A stretch of DNA of 64,000 nucleotides from an uncultured Paracoccaceae bacterium (lineage in GTDB: Bacteria > Pseudomonadota > Alphaproteobacteria > Rhodobacterales > Rhodobacteraceae): positions 95,600 through 159,599 of the forward strand of contig CANMQX010000008.1 of NCBI GenBank assembly GCA_947500135.1, given 5' to 3'. A program made the translations under genes and the position numbers. Shown here in pieces: positions 1 to 8,786 of the stretch (its first letter is position 1; the number at the start of each line of letters is the position of its first letter). The notes under the pieces were generated by a model that was not told where the DNA came from, did not search any database, and worked only from the letters and a program-made list of their open reading frames with translations.

Positions 1-539
1 GGAAGATGCGCCCGCCCGTCATAGGCTGCTGCTGCGTCCAGCGCCGCCACAATCCGCGGCTTGTCCATGCGCGGCATTTGCCGATGCAGTTCCGCGCGGG
101 TCTGCGGGGTTTGCCCCACGCCTGACAAGCGCGTGAACCATGAAAGCGGGATCGCCTTGAACAACGCTGCCGCCAATGTCGCTGATATTCGCCCCATGAA
201 CCGGTCGCGTACCGTCGGAACGGCTTCGATCAGCACCAATGCAGCTACTTTACCCTTCAGGCGCATGGTAAGCTCCAGCGCAACCATCCCACCTAACGAA
301 TGCCCAATCAGCACCGCATCTTGCGGCACGTCGTCAGCAAAGACCTCGGCAAACCGCTCCACTCTTGACGGATGCATCACCGCCGTCTGCCCATGACCGG
401 GCAAATCAGGTGTACGCGCCAGCGGCAAATCCGCTGTCATCCGGTCCCAGCTATCACCGGCCAGGCCAGCACCATGCACCCAAAAGCTGTCGCATCGCGC
501 CAAAGGGGATACCGGTGCTTCGCCATCATCCGCTGTCAT
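1..539 (-). CDS. Alpha/beta hydrolase, partial (3' end outside window)
   Basis: The reverse strand is open from the ATG at 539 to the window edge, about 179 codons, so the C-terminus is missing. The nucleophile elbow GHSLGG is visible around residue 80, preceded by an HGAGLAGDSW oxyanion-hole segment (residues ~22-31) as in serine alpha/beta hydrolases. The start lies 4 bp after the DMT transporter stop, behind an AAAGG motif, so the two are probably co-transcribed. The substrate cannot be told. An esterase, lactonase or C-C hydrolase is possible. Confidence 0.8.
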   Translation of the reverse strand, partial: MTADDGEAPVSPLARCDSFWVHGAGLAGDSWDRMTADLPLARTPDLPGHGQTAVMHPSRVERFAEVFADDVPQDAVLIGHSLGGMVALELTMRLKGKVAALVLIEAVPTVRDRFMGRISATLAAALFKAIPLSWFTRLSGVGQTPQTRAELHRQMPRMDKPRIVAALDAAAAYDGRAHL

Positions 540-543
540 CGGT

Positions 544-1446
544 CTATACCTTTGTCGCTGATACTACCGGCGTCACATTTCGCCGCGCCACGGCTTCGCG
601 CCATGTGATGAAACTGACCGATGCCATGATGATGGCGCCACCAAGAATGACCCAGCCATCAATTTCCTCTGCAAAGGCGAAATAGCCCAATAGTACCGCC
701 CAGACCAACTGCAAAAACGTCACAGGCTGCGTGACGGTCAGCGGGGCGGCGGCAAAGGCCAGCGTCATTGTGTAATGGCCCGCCGTGGCAAAACAGGCGA
801 CAAGAAACAGCCAGCCCAACTGCGCAAGCGTTGGGGTGACCCAAACCGCAGCCGCAAATGGGGCCAGCCCAATTGTGACTGTGATCGACAGCATGCCAAC
901 GACGACAATTGGTGACACCTCGCCCGATAACTGCTTGGCGATCAGGTAGCCCGCAGCAAAACCAACGGCCGTACCCAACATTGCGATATGCCCGATATCG
1001 ACCGCCTTGATCCCCGGACGCAGAATGATCAGCGCACCCAACAAGGCCACGATCACCGCGATCAGACGGCGGGGTGGCAGTTTTTCCTCCATGAAAAGTG
1101 CGGCCCCCAGCGTGACATAGATGGGTGACAGGTAATTCATCGCCGTCACCTCGGCGATAGGGATGCGTGTCATGGCAAAGAACCACAGGATCACCGCAAT
1201 CGTATGGGCCAGACCGCGCAGGCAAAACAGCCGCAACTGGCGGCGTGTCATATGCGCGGCAAGGATTGGTTTGATCATAGGGATCAGAAAAACCAGCCCA
1301 AGGATGTAGCGCAGAAAGGCAGCCTGCGCCGCCGGTACTTCATCGCCCACATGTTTTACAATCGCGGTCACAGCGACAAAATTGAACCCGGTCACCACCA
1401 TCCAAAAGATGCCGGTCAGAGGCTGCGATGATGTGGAACGGGTCAT
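544..1446 (-). CDS. EamA/DMT superfamily transporter
   Basis: This 300-residue, very hydrophobic protein has about ten predicted membrane helices arranged as two EamA repeats (roughly residues 10-145 and 155-290), the usual length and layout of drug/metabolite exporters of the inner membrane. The conserved stretch AEVTAMNYLSPIYVTLGAAL lies at the end of the first repeat. It is the first gene of a pair with the alpha/beta hydrolase downstream. The substrate is unknown. Amino acids, purines or other small metabolites are typical of the family. Confidence 0.85.
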   Translation of the reverse strand: MTRSTSSQPLTGIFWMVVTGFNFVAVTAIVKHVGDEVPAAQAAFLRYILGLVFLIPMIKPILAAHMTRRQLRLFCLRGLAHTIAVILWFFAMTRIPIAEVTAMNYLSPIYVTLGAALFMEEKLPPRRLIAVIVALLGALIILRPGIKAVDIGHIAMLGTAVGFAAGYLIAKQLSGEVSPIVVVGMLSITVTIGLAPFAAAVWVTPTLAQLGWLFLVACFATAGHYTMTLAFAAAPLTVTQPVTFLQLVWAVLLGYFAFAEEIDGWVILGGAIIMASVSFITWREAVARRNVTPVVSATKV

Positions 1447-1482
1447 GCGTCAGGCGTGGCAGCAACCCCGCCTGAACACAAG

Positions 1483-2232
1483 TCAGCTTTCGACAAATGC
1501 CGACATAACGTCGTCCGAGGCTTCAAAATTTGCCGTCACACGCTGGACGTCGTCATCTTCTTCCAGCGTATCCAGCAGCTTCATCAATTTGGTCAGGCCT
1601 TCCAGATCAATCTCGGTGGTCATGTTGGGTTTCCAGATCAGTTTGGTCGATTCTGACTCGCCCAGTTCCGCTTCAAGCGCGGTGGAGACCTCGTTCAGAT
1701 CGGTATCCGCGCAGATGATGACATGGTTTTCTTCATCGCTTTGCACGTCTTCGGCACCCGCCTCAATCGCAGCCATCATGACGGTGTCGTCGTCGCCAAC
1801 AGATGCGGGGTAAACCACTTCACCTTTGCGGTCGAACATGAAACCGACAGAGCCGGTTTCGCCCAAATTCCCACCATTCTTGGAGAATGTGGAGCGCACA
1901 GTTGAAGCCGTCCGGTTGCGGTTATCGGTCATCGTTTCTACAATCACCGCAACGCCATTTGGCCCGTAACCTTCATACCGGATTTCATCGTAGTTTTCTG
2001 CGTCACCGCCTTGCGACTTCTTGATCGCGCGGTCGATCACGTCCTTGGGGACGGAGCTTGATTTGGCTTCCTTGACCGCCAGACGCAGACGCGGGTTTTT
2101 CTCGGGGTCGGGGTCACCCATTTTGGCCGCCACGGTGATTTCCTTGGCAAGCTTGGAAAACAGCTTGGAGCGCAGCTTATCCTGCCGTCCCTTACGGTGC
2201 TGAATATTTGCCCATTTTGAGTGGCCAGCCAT
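1483..2232 (-). CDS. YebC/PmpR family regulator
   Basis: The protein begins [18 protein letters not shown], the hallmark N-terminus of the YebC/TACO1 family, and has the usual length (249 residues). These proteins act as DNA-binding regulators in some bacteria (PmpR). Members have also been tied to easing ribosome stalling on difficult sequences. Domain 1 (residues 1-75) is basic; domains 2/3 contain [14 protein letters not shown]. The start is fixed by the motif and by a GAGG ribosome-binding site. In many genomes it sits beside ruvC; here it does not. Its regulatory target cannot be read from the sequence. Confidence 0.95.
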   Translation of the reverse strand: MAGHSKWANIQHRKGRQDKLRSKLFSKLAKEITVAAKMGDPDPEKNPRLRLAVKEAKSSSVPKDVIDRAIKKSQGGDAENYDEIRYEGYGPNGVAVIVETMTDNRNRTASTVRSTFSKNGGNLGETGSVGFMFDRKGEVVYPASVGDDDTVMMAAIEAGAEDVQSDEENHVIICADTDLNEVSTALEAELGESESTKLIWKPNMTTEIDLEGLTKLMKLLDTLEEDDDVQRVTANFEASDDVMSAFVES

Positions 2233-2304
2233 CGGAAACCTCGTCAGATGTGGTTTGAATTTGCGCCTCTATAAGGCATGCCGCACCAGCCCCGCAACCC
2301 TGCG

Positions 2305-4086
2305 CTAAAGCGGCCAGATCATCGGGATCACAAATGACGCAATCGGCGCCAGCGACAGGTTCAGCGGGATCCCGAATTTCAGGAAATCGGCGAACTTGTA
2401 CCCCCCCGGACCATAAACCAACGTATTGGTCTGATATCCGATTGGCGTGGCAAAGCTGGCACTGGCGGCAATCATCACCGCAACCACCAAAGGGCGCGGA
2501 TCGACACCAAGTGCTGTCGCCAGGCCAATGGCAATCGGGGTCATCACAACCGCAACCGCATTGTTGGACACAAGTTCTGTCAGGATGCTGGATAGCAGAT
2601 AGACCGACAGCACGACAAAGAACGGCGGCAGGATCATCATCACAGGAGATATCGCATCCGCAATGATCCCCACCGCACCGGATGATTGCAGCGCAGATCC
2701 AACCCCCAACATGGCAAAGATCAAGGCCAGCAACCGGCCATCGACAAAGGAAAATGCCTCTTCCGCATCAATGCAGCCGGTCATCAGAACAATCGTGACC
2801 CCGACCATGGCCAATAGCAGGATCGGGGCGATGCCCAAGGCCGCGAGGGTCACGACGCTCAGCAAAACCCCAATTGCGATGGGTGCATGCGCGCGCCGAT
2901 AGGCGCGCTGGGTCGGCTTGGACACATCGCCAAGGTTCATATCCTCGCCCAACCGCTGAATGTCTTCGGGTGCGCCTTCCAGCAGCAGCGTGTCACCCAC
3001 GCGCACAACCACATCATCCATCTGGCGGGCGATATTGGCGTCGCGGCGATGCACAGCAAGCGTATAGACCGCATAGCGGCGGCGCAGGCGCAATGACCCA
3101 AGACGACGCCCAACCATCATGCAGTTGGGCGTGATCAACACCTCCACCGTCGTGGTTTCAACCGCTGAAACCTGATCGACCCGGCGCAGTTCCTTGTTGG
3201 ATTGCAGCGATAACAGCTCTGTCATCTCGGTGCGCAGCACCACCCGATCGCCAAGTTGTAATGTCACGGCTGCCAAATTGCGCCGCAGCGATGTATCACC
3301 ACGCACCACGTCGATCAGGCGCACCCCATCGCGTTTGAACAATTGGACGGAATTCACCTCGCGGCCTATCAGGTTGCTGTCGGGGGGTATCACAGCTTCG
3401 GAAAAGAACTTCTTTTTCGAACGATCCGACAACATCGTCGCCATGCTTTGCCGATCCGGCAGCAGGCGCGGTGCCATGAAATATAGATAGGTAAAGGTCC
3501 ATGCGACCACCACCAGCCCAACTGGCATGATCTCCAGAATGCCAAAGGGTTCCATACCCGATGACCGGGCAACGCCGTCAACCAGCAGGTTGGTCGATGT
3601 GCCCAGCAAGGTCAGCGTGCCGCCCACAATCGCCGCATAGCTGAGCGGGATCAGCAGTTTCGACGCAGATGTGCCCAATGTACGGGCCAGTTGCACAAAG
3701 ACCGGTATCATGACCACGACCAAAGGCGTGTTGTTCATGATGGCGCTGGCAAAGGCGACAAAGATAAGACCGCCGCCAATGGCGCGGGCCGGGCTGACCG
3801 CGGCCTGCCGTTCGGCCAATTGGGTCATGGCATTCAACGCGCCTGTCCGCACAAGCGCACCGACGATGATGAACATCGCAACGATTGTCCACGGCGCCGG
3901 ATTTGCAAGGGCCGCCACCGCATCCTCGTAAGGCAACACGCCGGTCACCAGCAGGATCGACACGCCGATCATCGCAACCACTTCGGTCGGGAATACCTCG
4001 CGTAGGAACAACAGGAACATGGCCACAACCACGCCCATCGTCAGAAAGGCGGCTTGCGTTTGTGAAAGGGCAATAAAATCAGTCAT
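2305..4086 (-). CDS. SLC13/DASS-type permease with two TrkA_C domains
   Basis: This inner-membrane protein of 593 residues has two hydrophobic halves (about residues 10-200 and 390-590) that flank two soluble RCK_C/TrkA_C domains (about 205-370). That layout is typical of the SLC13-like Na+/anion symporter group annotated as TrkA_C-containing permeases. The substrate may be sulfate, a dicarboxylate or another anion. The ATG at 4086 was chosen. A TTG at 4122 would add 12 residues, and neither has a clear Shine-Dalgarno motif. It follows the phosphoesterase gene by about 40 bp on the same strand. Confidence 0.85.
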   Translation of the reverse strand: MTDFIALSQTQAAFLTMGVVVAMFLLFLREVFPTEVVAMIGVSILLVTGVLPYEDAVAALANPAPWTIVAMFIIVGALVRTGALNAMTQLAERQAAVSPARAIGGGLIFVAFASAIMNNTPLVVVMIPVFVQLARTLGTSASKLLIPLSYAAIVGGTLTLLGTSTNLLVDGVARSSGMEPFGILEIMPVGLVVVAWTFTYLYFMAPRLLPDRQSMATMLSDRSKKKFFSEAVIPPDSNLIGREVNSVQLFKRDGVRLIDVVRGDTSLRRNLAAVTLQLGDRVVLRTEMTELLSLQSNKELRRVDQVSAVETTTVEVLITPNCMMVGRRLGSLRLRRRYAVYTLAVHRRDANIARQMDDVVVRVGDTLLLEGAPEDIQRLGEDMNLGDVSKPTQRAYRRAHAPIAIGVLLSVVTLAALGIAPILLLAMVGVTIVLMTGCIDAEEAFSFVDGRLLALIFAMLGVGSALQSSGAVGIIADAISPVMMILPPFFVVLSVYLLSSILTELVSNNAVAVVMTPIAIGLATALGVDPRPLVVAVMIAASASFATPIGYQTNTLVYGPGGYKFADFLKFGIPLNLSLAPIASFVIPMIWPL

Positions 4087-4129
4087 CAGGCCCAGTGTCG
4101 CGGGTTGATCGGGGAAGGGCAAGCGGTGG

Positions 4130-4945
4130 TTATTCTGGCCCGGTCTGCATCAACCGTCCGCCCTGGCGTACCGGTGCCACGCGCGTAGCCTTGCCCGTGC
4201 GATCATCGGTTTCGATGTAAAGCCCTGCCAGCGTCGCCTCTTCCAATGCAGGGGTAAACCGGGATTTGGGCATACCGGTGACAAACCGCCGCATCGGTTC
4301 GGTCTTTTCCATCCCGATGACTGAATTGTAGTCGCCGCACATCCCCGCATCAGTCATATATGCCGTGCCACCGGGCAGGATCATTGCGTCGGCGGTGGGC
4401 ACATGAGTGTGGGTGCCCACAACAATGCTGGCGCGCCCGTCACAGAAATGCCCAGCCGCCATTTTTTCCGATGTCGCCTCGCAATGAAAATCGATCAGGC
4501 TCGCCTGTACCTGCCCGCCCATGGGATATTGGCGCAGCGTGGCATCAAGTGCCGAAAACGGATCATCAAAGGGACGTTTCATGAAAACCTGCCCCAGAAC
4601 CTGTGCCACCAGAACCTTGCGGCCACCTTTGGCTGTAAAGACACGCGCGCCGCTGCCGGGGGCCGCTTTAGAAAAGTTGATCGGGCGGATGATCCGCTGT
4701 TCTTTTTCGATAAAACTCAGCATGTCTTTTTGGTCAAAGGCATGGTCACCCAAGGTGATTACATCGGCGCCCGCCTCCAGCAAGTCCTTGGCATGATCAC
4801 CTGACAAACCCATGCCGGATGTGGCATTCTCGCCATTGACCACAACAAAATCCAACCGCCATTCGTCGCGCAAGAGCGGCAGATGGGCCGCCACAGCCGC
4901 ACGGCCCGCGCGGCCCATGACATCACCAAGAAACAAGATTTTCAT
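4130..4945 (-). CDS. YmdB-family metallophosphoesterase
   Basis: The 271-residue protein starts MKILFLGDVMGRAGRAAV and contains NGENATSGMG, TLGDHAFD and VGTHTHVPTAD, the metal-ligand motifs of the TIGR00282/YmdB family. Family members hydrolyse 2',3'-cyclic nucleotides and in Bacillus YmdB affects biofilm and motility decisions. It is a cytosolic enzyme of full family length. It lies between the 5-formyl-THF cyclo-ligase and the permease, all leftward, so one transcript is likely. Confidence 0.92.
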   Translation of the reverse strand: MKILFLGDVMGRAGRAAVAAHLPLLRDEWRLDFVVVNGENATSGMGLSGDHAKDLLEAGADVITLGDHAFDQKDMLSFIEKEQRIIRPINFSKAAPGSGARVFTAKGGRKVLVAQVLGQVFMKRPFDDPFSALDATLRQYPMGGQVQASLIDFHCEATSEKMAAGHFCDGRASIVVGTHTHVPTADAMILPGGTAYMTDAGMCGDYNSVIGMEKTEPMRRFVTGMPKSRFTPALEEATLAGLYIETDDRTGKATRVAPVRQGGRLMQTGPE

Positions 4946-4989
4946 TGGGCAGTGTTAGGCGTTAGGCGCGGAATCTTCTAGCAGTTTCT

Positions 4990-5529
4990 TTACGGCGTCA
5001 GCACACCATTTTCAGTCACAATCAGATCAAGCGGCTGATCGGTCGGCTCCAGTGGCAGGCTCTCATCTTCTTGGGCAGTATAGGCAAAGCCAATTGCCAT
5101 GGTTGGCCGCTTGGCCCGCAACCCTTCCAACGTGCGGTCATAAAAGCCGCCACCATAGCCTAATCGACTACCCCGCCTGTCAAAGGCCACCAAGGGGACG
5201 ATCAGGATTTCGGGTTCCATCCACGCCCCCTCTGCCGGGATTTGCGCACCGAATTCACCCGGGATCATCGCGCAACCGGGCTCCCAGATACGAAACCGCA
5301 GCGGTTGGCCAGCGTCCATGATGACAGGCACGCCGACAGGGCCATGGGCTGCGGCCTCTTCCATCGCTGCTGTCGGATCAATCTCGGTCCGCATCGCCAT
5401 GTAACCGGCCAGCGGCACGCCGCGATAGCCCGCCAGCACCTCGCTAAGGTACCCAGCTGTCCCCTGCCCCGTCTCATGTGCCAGCTTACGGCGGGCAAAG
5501 GCGGCAGCACGTGCGTCAGATTTATCCAT
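4990..5529 (-). CDS. 5-formyltetrahydrofolate cyclo-ligase
   Basis: At 179 residues this matches the FTHF cyclo-ligase (MTHFS) family. It ATP-dependently converts 5-formyl-THF to 5,10-methenyl-THF, returning this storage folate to one-carbon metabolism. Diagnostic parts are the basic N-terminus ARRKLAHETGQGTAGYL and the nucleotide/folate loop VPLVAFDRRGSRLGYGGGFYD (residues ~133-153). The ATG follows the TAA of mgtE with no base between, so the two genes are translationally coupled. metF (26.8k), which acts on the next folate intermediate, is elsewhere. Confidence 0.93.
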   Translation of the reverse strand: MDKSDARAAAFARRKLAHETGQGTAGYLSEVLAGYRGVPLAGYMAMRTEIDPTAAMEEAAAHGPVGVPVIMDAGQPLRFRIWEPGCAMIPGEFGAQIPAEGAWMEPEILIVPLVAFDRRGSRLGYGGGFYDRTLEGLRAKRPTMAIGFAYTAQEDESLPLEPTDQPLDLIVTENGVLTP

Positions 5530-6903
5530 TTACAACAGCCACATTGCAGCGAGGCCCAAAAAGGCAAAGAAACCAACAACATCCGTCACAGTCGTGACAA
5601 AAGCACCCGAGGCCAAGGCAGGATCGACCCCCATCTTTTCCAAAACCACGGGGATCACCGTACCGGCCAGTCCGGCCACGACCAGATTGATCACCATCGC
5701 CACCGCGATCACAACGCCAAGCATCGGTGAGCCGAACCAGACGACGCCGACAATACCCATGACAACTGCAAAGATCAGACCGTTTATCAGGCCCACAAGC
5801 ACTTCGCGTTTGATGACCCGCCAGACGTTTGCGGTGGTCAAATCGCGGGTCGCCAAGGCGCGCACCGCCACGGTCAGCGACTGGGTGCCTGCATTGCCCC
5901 CCATTGAGGCAACGATCGGCATCAGCACGGCTAGCGCGACCAGCCCGGCAATCGTTTCTTCAAAAAGCGATATCACAAGTGACGCAAAAATCGCCGTCAC
6001 CAGATTGACGGCCAACCATGGAAAGCGCCGCTTGGTGGTCTCGATCACCTTATCGGACAGACTGCCCTCGCCGACACCGGCAAGGCGCAGAATATCTTCC
6101 TCCGCCTCTTCTTCCAAAAACGCCATAGCGTCATCAATGGTAATCACACCGACAATCCGGTCGTCATCATCCACCACAGGGGCGGTGATCATGTGGTAGT
6201 GGTTGATCGCTTGGGCCACTTCCTCCACGTCCTGGGCGACATGGAATGTGCGGAACGTATCCTCGGTCAGGTCCTTTAGCAGCATATCGCGCGGATGGCT
6301 TAGTATCCGGCCAAGTGTCACATAACCCACCGCCTTCAAGCGCGGGTCAACCAGAATGATGTGGTAAAACTGATCCGGCAGCACCACATCGGAGCGCAGA
6401 TAGTCAATCGCCTCGCCCACATTCCAATGCTCTGGCGCGCGGACCAGTTCGGATTGCATGTGACGGCCGGCGGATTCTTCTGGATATGACAGCGCCTGTT
6501 CGACAACGACACGGTCGCCCGCATCCAGCGCATCCAGAACCGCCTCTTGCTGCTCATCGCCAAGGTATTCAACCAGATCGACAACATCGTCGCTTTCCAG
6601 ATCACGCACGGCCTCAGCCAGATCAGCGGGCGCAAGCTGTTCGATCACCTCTTCGCGCAGACCTTCATCCAACTCGGACAGAACATCGCCGTCCATCCCG
6701 CCTTGCCAGACCGCCAGCAAATCGCGCCGGTCGCGCGGATCGATCTGTTCCAGCAGGTGGGCCACGTCGGCGGGGTGCAGCGGCTCCAGCAAGGCTTCGA
6801 CCCAGTCGGTGCCGCCTTCACGAACGGCTTCCATCACATCATTGACCAACCGGTCCGTGATGCCGAATGCCTCGTCCTCGGTGTTTTCCTGCGGTTCCGC
6901 CAT
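5530..6903 (-). CDS. mgtE: Magnesium transporter MgtE
   Basis: The 457-residue product has the MgtE layout: an N-terminal superhelical domain rich in acidic residues (about 30-160), two CBS domains that sense Mg2+ (about 165-290, with the segment HYHMITAPVVDDDDRIVGVI), and five membrane helices (about 310-455) with the pore-region signature SMGGNAGTQSLTVAVRALA. The ATG at 6903 follows GAGGGCAG and is preferred to upstream starts that would run into the divergent guaD promoter and start. It is divergently oriented to guaD. Confidence 0.95.
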   Translation of the reverse strand: MAEPQENTEDEAFGITDRLVNDVMEAVREGGTDWVEALLEPLHPADVAHLLEQIDPRDRRDLLAVWQGGMDGDVLSELDEGLREEVIEQLAPADLAEAVRDLESDDVVDLVEYLGDEQQEAVLDALDAGDRVVVEQALSYPEESAGRHMQSELVRAPEHWNVGEAIDYLRSDVVLPDQFYHIILVDPRLKAVGYVTLGRILSHPRDMLLKDLTEDTFRTFHVAQDVEEVAQAINHYHMITAPVVDDDDRIVGVITIDDAMAFLEEEAEEDILRLAGVGEGSLSDKVIETTKRRFPWLAVNLVTAIFASLVISLFEETIAGLVALAVLMPIVASMGGNAGTQSLTVAVRALATRDLTTANVWRVIKREVLVGLINGLIFAVVMGIVGVVWFGSPMLGVVIAVAMVINLVVAGLAGTVIPVVLEKMGVDPALASGAFVTTVTDVVGFFAFLGLAAMWLL

Positions 6904-7001
6904 GATCTGCCCTCGCTGGCCTGCAACATAATCGATCAGCGCTGTCTTACAACGCGCATTCGGCGATTTACGCTGTTGTTTCACGCGCATATGGTCGGCG
7001 C

Positions 7002-8297
7002 ATGACAAAGCAGCTTCTTCTTGGCCAAACCCTTGGTTTTTCCGGCAATCCCCTGATCGGGGACTGGGCCGATGCGGTGCAATTCGACAGTGCAGGCGGC
7101 GTATTGATCGAAGGTGATCGTATTACCGCTGTCGGGAATGGGCAGGCACTGAAAACCGACCATCCTGATGCCACGGTAACAGATTATGGTGCGCAGCTAA
7201 TCAGCGCGGGTTTTGTCGATGCCCACATGCATTATCCGCAAACCGGCATGATCGCGAGCTGGGGTAAACAGCTGATCGACTGGTTGAACACCTATACGTT
7301 TCCAGAAGAGGCCCGTTTCGGTGATCCGGCCTATGCGGCGGACGTGGCAAGTCGGACACTTGATCTGGCACTCGCTCACGGCACCACAACGCTGACCAGC
7401 TTTTGCACGATCCACCCAGAGAGCGTGGATGCGCTTTTTGCGGCGGCTAACGCGCGCAATATGGCGGTTGTGGCTGGCAAAACCTGCATGGATCGCAACG
7501 CGCCCGATGATCTGCGCGACACGGCACAGTCCGCCTATGATGACAGCAAGGCGCTGCTAGAAAAATGGCATGGCAAAGGGCGCGGACAATACGCCATTAC
7601 ACCACGCTTTTCGCCGACCTCAACACCGGATCAACTGGCCGCGCTTGGTACGCTTTGGGGTGAACATCCGGGTTGCCTGATGCAAACACATCTCAGCGAG
7701 CAGCATCCTGAAATCGCCTGGGTCAAAACGCTTTTCCCGGATGCCCGCGATTATCTTGACACTTATGAAGCGTTCGGCCTGCTGGGTGAACGCGGGCTTT
7801 ATGGCCACGCCATTCATCTGGAAGACCGTGAAATCGCACGGTTGAAAGAGGTCGGTTCCGCAGTGGTGCATTGCCCGACATCCAACACGTTCATCGGCTC
7901 TGGACTGTTTGACATGATGGGGTTGGCAAAGGCCGGACTGCGCATCGGGTTGGCGACAGATACCGGCGGCGGATCATCCTTTTCGATGTTGCGCACCATG
8001 GCCGCAGCTTATGAGATTGGGCAATTGCGCGGCGCGGCGCTGCATCCCGCACAATTGATGTGGCTGGCCACAGAGGGATCGGCACAGGCGCTGCATATGC
8101 AGGGTCAGATTGGCCACCTAAACGCGGGGGCCATGGCCGATATCATTGTGCTGGACCTTGGATCAACCGCCACCATCGCACAGCGGTTTGAAAAGGCGCA
8201 TGACATCTGGGATGCCCTGTTTCCAACCATCATGATGGGTGATGACAGGGCGATTGCAGATGTTTGGATCGCGGGAAAGCTGGTTAGCAGGGCTTAG
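7002..8297 (+). CDS. guaD: Guanine deaminase
   Basis: This amidohydrolase of 431 residues deaminates guanine to xanthine. The metal ligand motif is in GFVDAHMHYPQTG (about residues 70-82). The guanine-specific surroundings, QLIDWLNTYTFPEEARF and GTTTLTSFCTIHP, are clear. Later metal ligands lie in MQTHLSEQ, LYGHAIHL and LATDTGGGSSFSM. Length and motifs are standard. Its 3' end overlaps the convergent CAP-domain gene by 14 bp. Together with the 8-oxoguanine deaminase 500 bp away it points to local purine salvage/catabolism. Confidence 0.95.
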   Translation: MTKQLLLGQTLGFSGNPLIGDWADAVQFDSAGGVLIEGDRITAVGNGQALKTDHPDATVTDYGAQLISAGFVDAHMHYPQTGMIASWGKQLIDWLNTYTFPEEARFGDPAYAADVASRTLDLALAHGTTTLTSFCTIHPESVDALFAAANARNMAVVAGKTCMDRNAPDDLRDTAQSAYDDSKALLEKWHGKGRGQYAITPRFSPTSTPDQLAALGTLWGEHPGCLMQTHLSEQHPEIAWVKTLFPDARDYLDTYEAFGLLGERGLYGHAIHLEDREIARLKEVGSAVVHCPTSNTFIGSGLFDMMGLAKAGLRIGLATDTGGGSSFSMLRTMAAAYEIGQLRGAALHPAQLMWLATEGSAQALHMQGQIGHLNAGAMADIIVLDLGSTATIAQRFEKAHDIWDALFPTIMMGDDRAIADVWIAGKLVSRA

Positions 8298-8745
8298 CCA
8301 TCAACAGAACCCAGTTGCCGCCCGCTTCGCCCAGCCCGTATTCGGTATAATTTGCCCCGAGCATATTTTTAAGATGCAGTGGCGAACCCTGCCAGGCGGC
8401 GAATGCGGCGGACCGGTTCGGCAATGCAGATCCCAGATTTTCAGCCCAGCCACAGGCGCTATAGCCAGTCTGTGCGATCCGGCGATCCGCGCGGCTGCCA
8501 TCCGGCGCGCGGTGTGCAAAGTAGCCACGCTCCGACATGTCGCGGGCGTGGGCCGTTGCAGCCTGCGCCAATTGGGGATTTGGCACGACCAGCCCCAGAC
8601 CGTTGGACTGGCGCAACCCGTTCAGTTGGGTTGTGAACGCATCCGTTGGCACAACGCGCGGCGCTGTATTCGCCGGTGCGGTCGCTTGTGGCGCGCTGCA
8701 CGCCATCAACATTGCCGCGAATACCGTCATCAAAATTCTGGACAT
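8284..8745 (-). CDS. CAP-domain (SCP/PR-1-like) lipoprotein
   Basis: A short protein (153 residues) with a lipoprotein signal (lipobox LMAC at about residues 13-16) followed by a CAP domain: LNGLRQSNGLGLV, the Ala-rich HARDMSERGYFAH segment, and the tail WQGSPLHLKNML and EYGLGEAGGNWVLLM. CAP-domain proteins are usually exported, and bacterial roles are poorly defined. The ATG at 8745 follows GGAG; a GTG at 8751 is the alternative. Its end overlaps guaD by 14 bp, tail to tail. Confidence 0.88.
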   Translation of the reverse strand: MSRILMTVFAAMLMACSAPQATAPANTAPRVVPTDAFTTQLNGLRQSNGLGLVVPNPQLAQAATAHARDMSERGYFAHRAPDGSRADRRIAQTGYSACGWAENLGSALPNRSAAFAAWQGSPLHLKNMLGANYTEYGLGEAGGNWVLLMAKPC

Positions 8746-8786
8746 GTCCACTCCACTTTGTTCAGGACAAGCCTAACCCAGCGCGA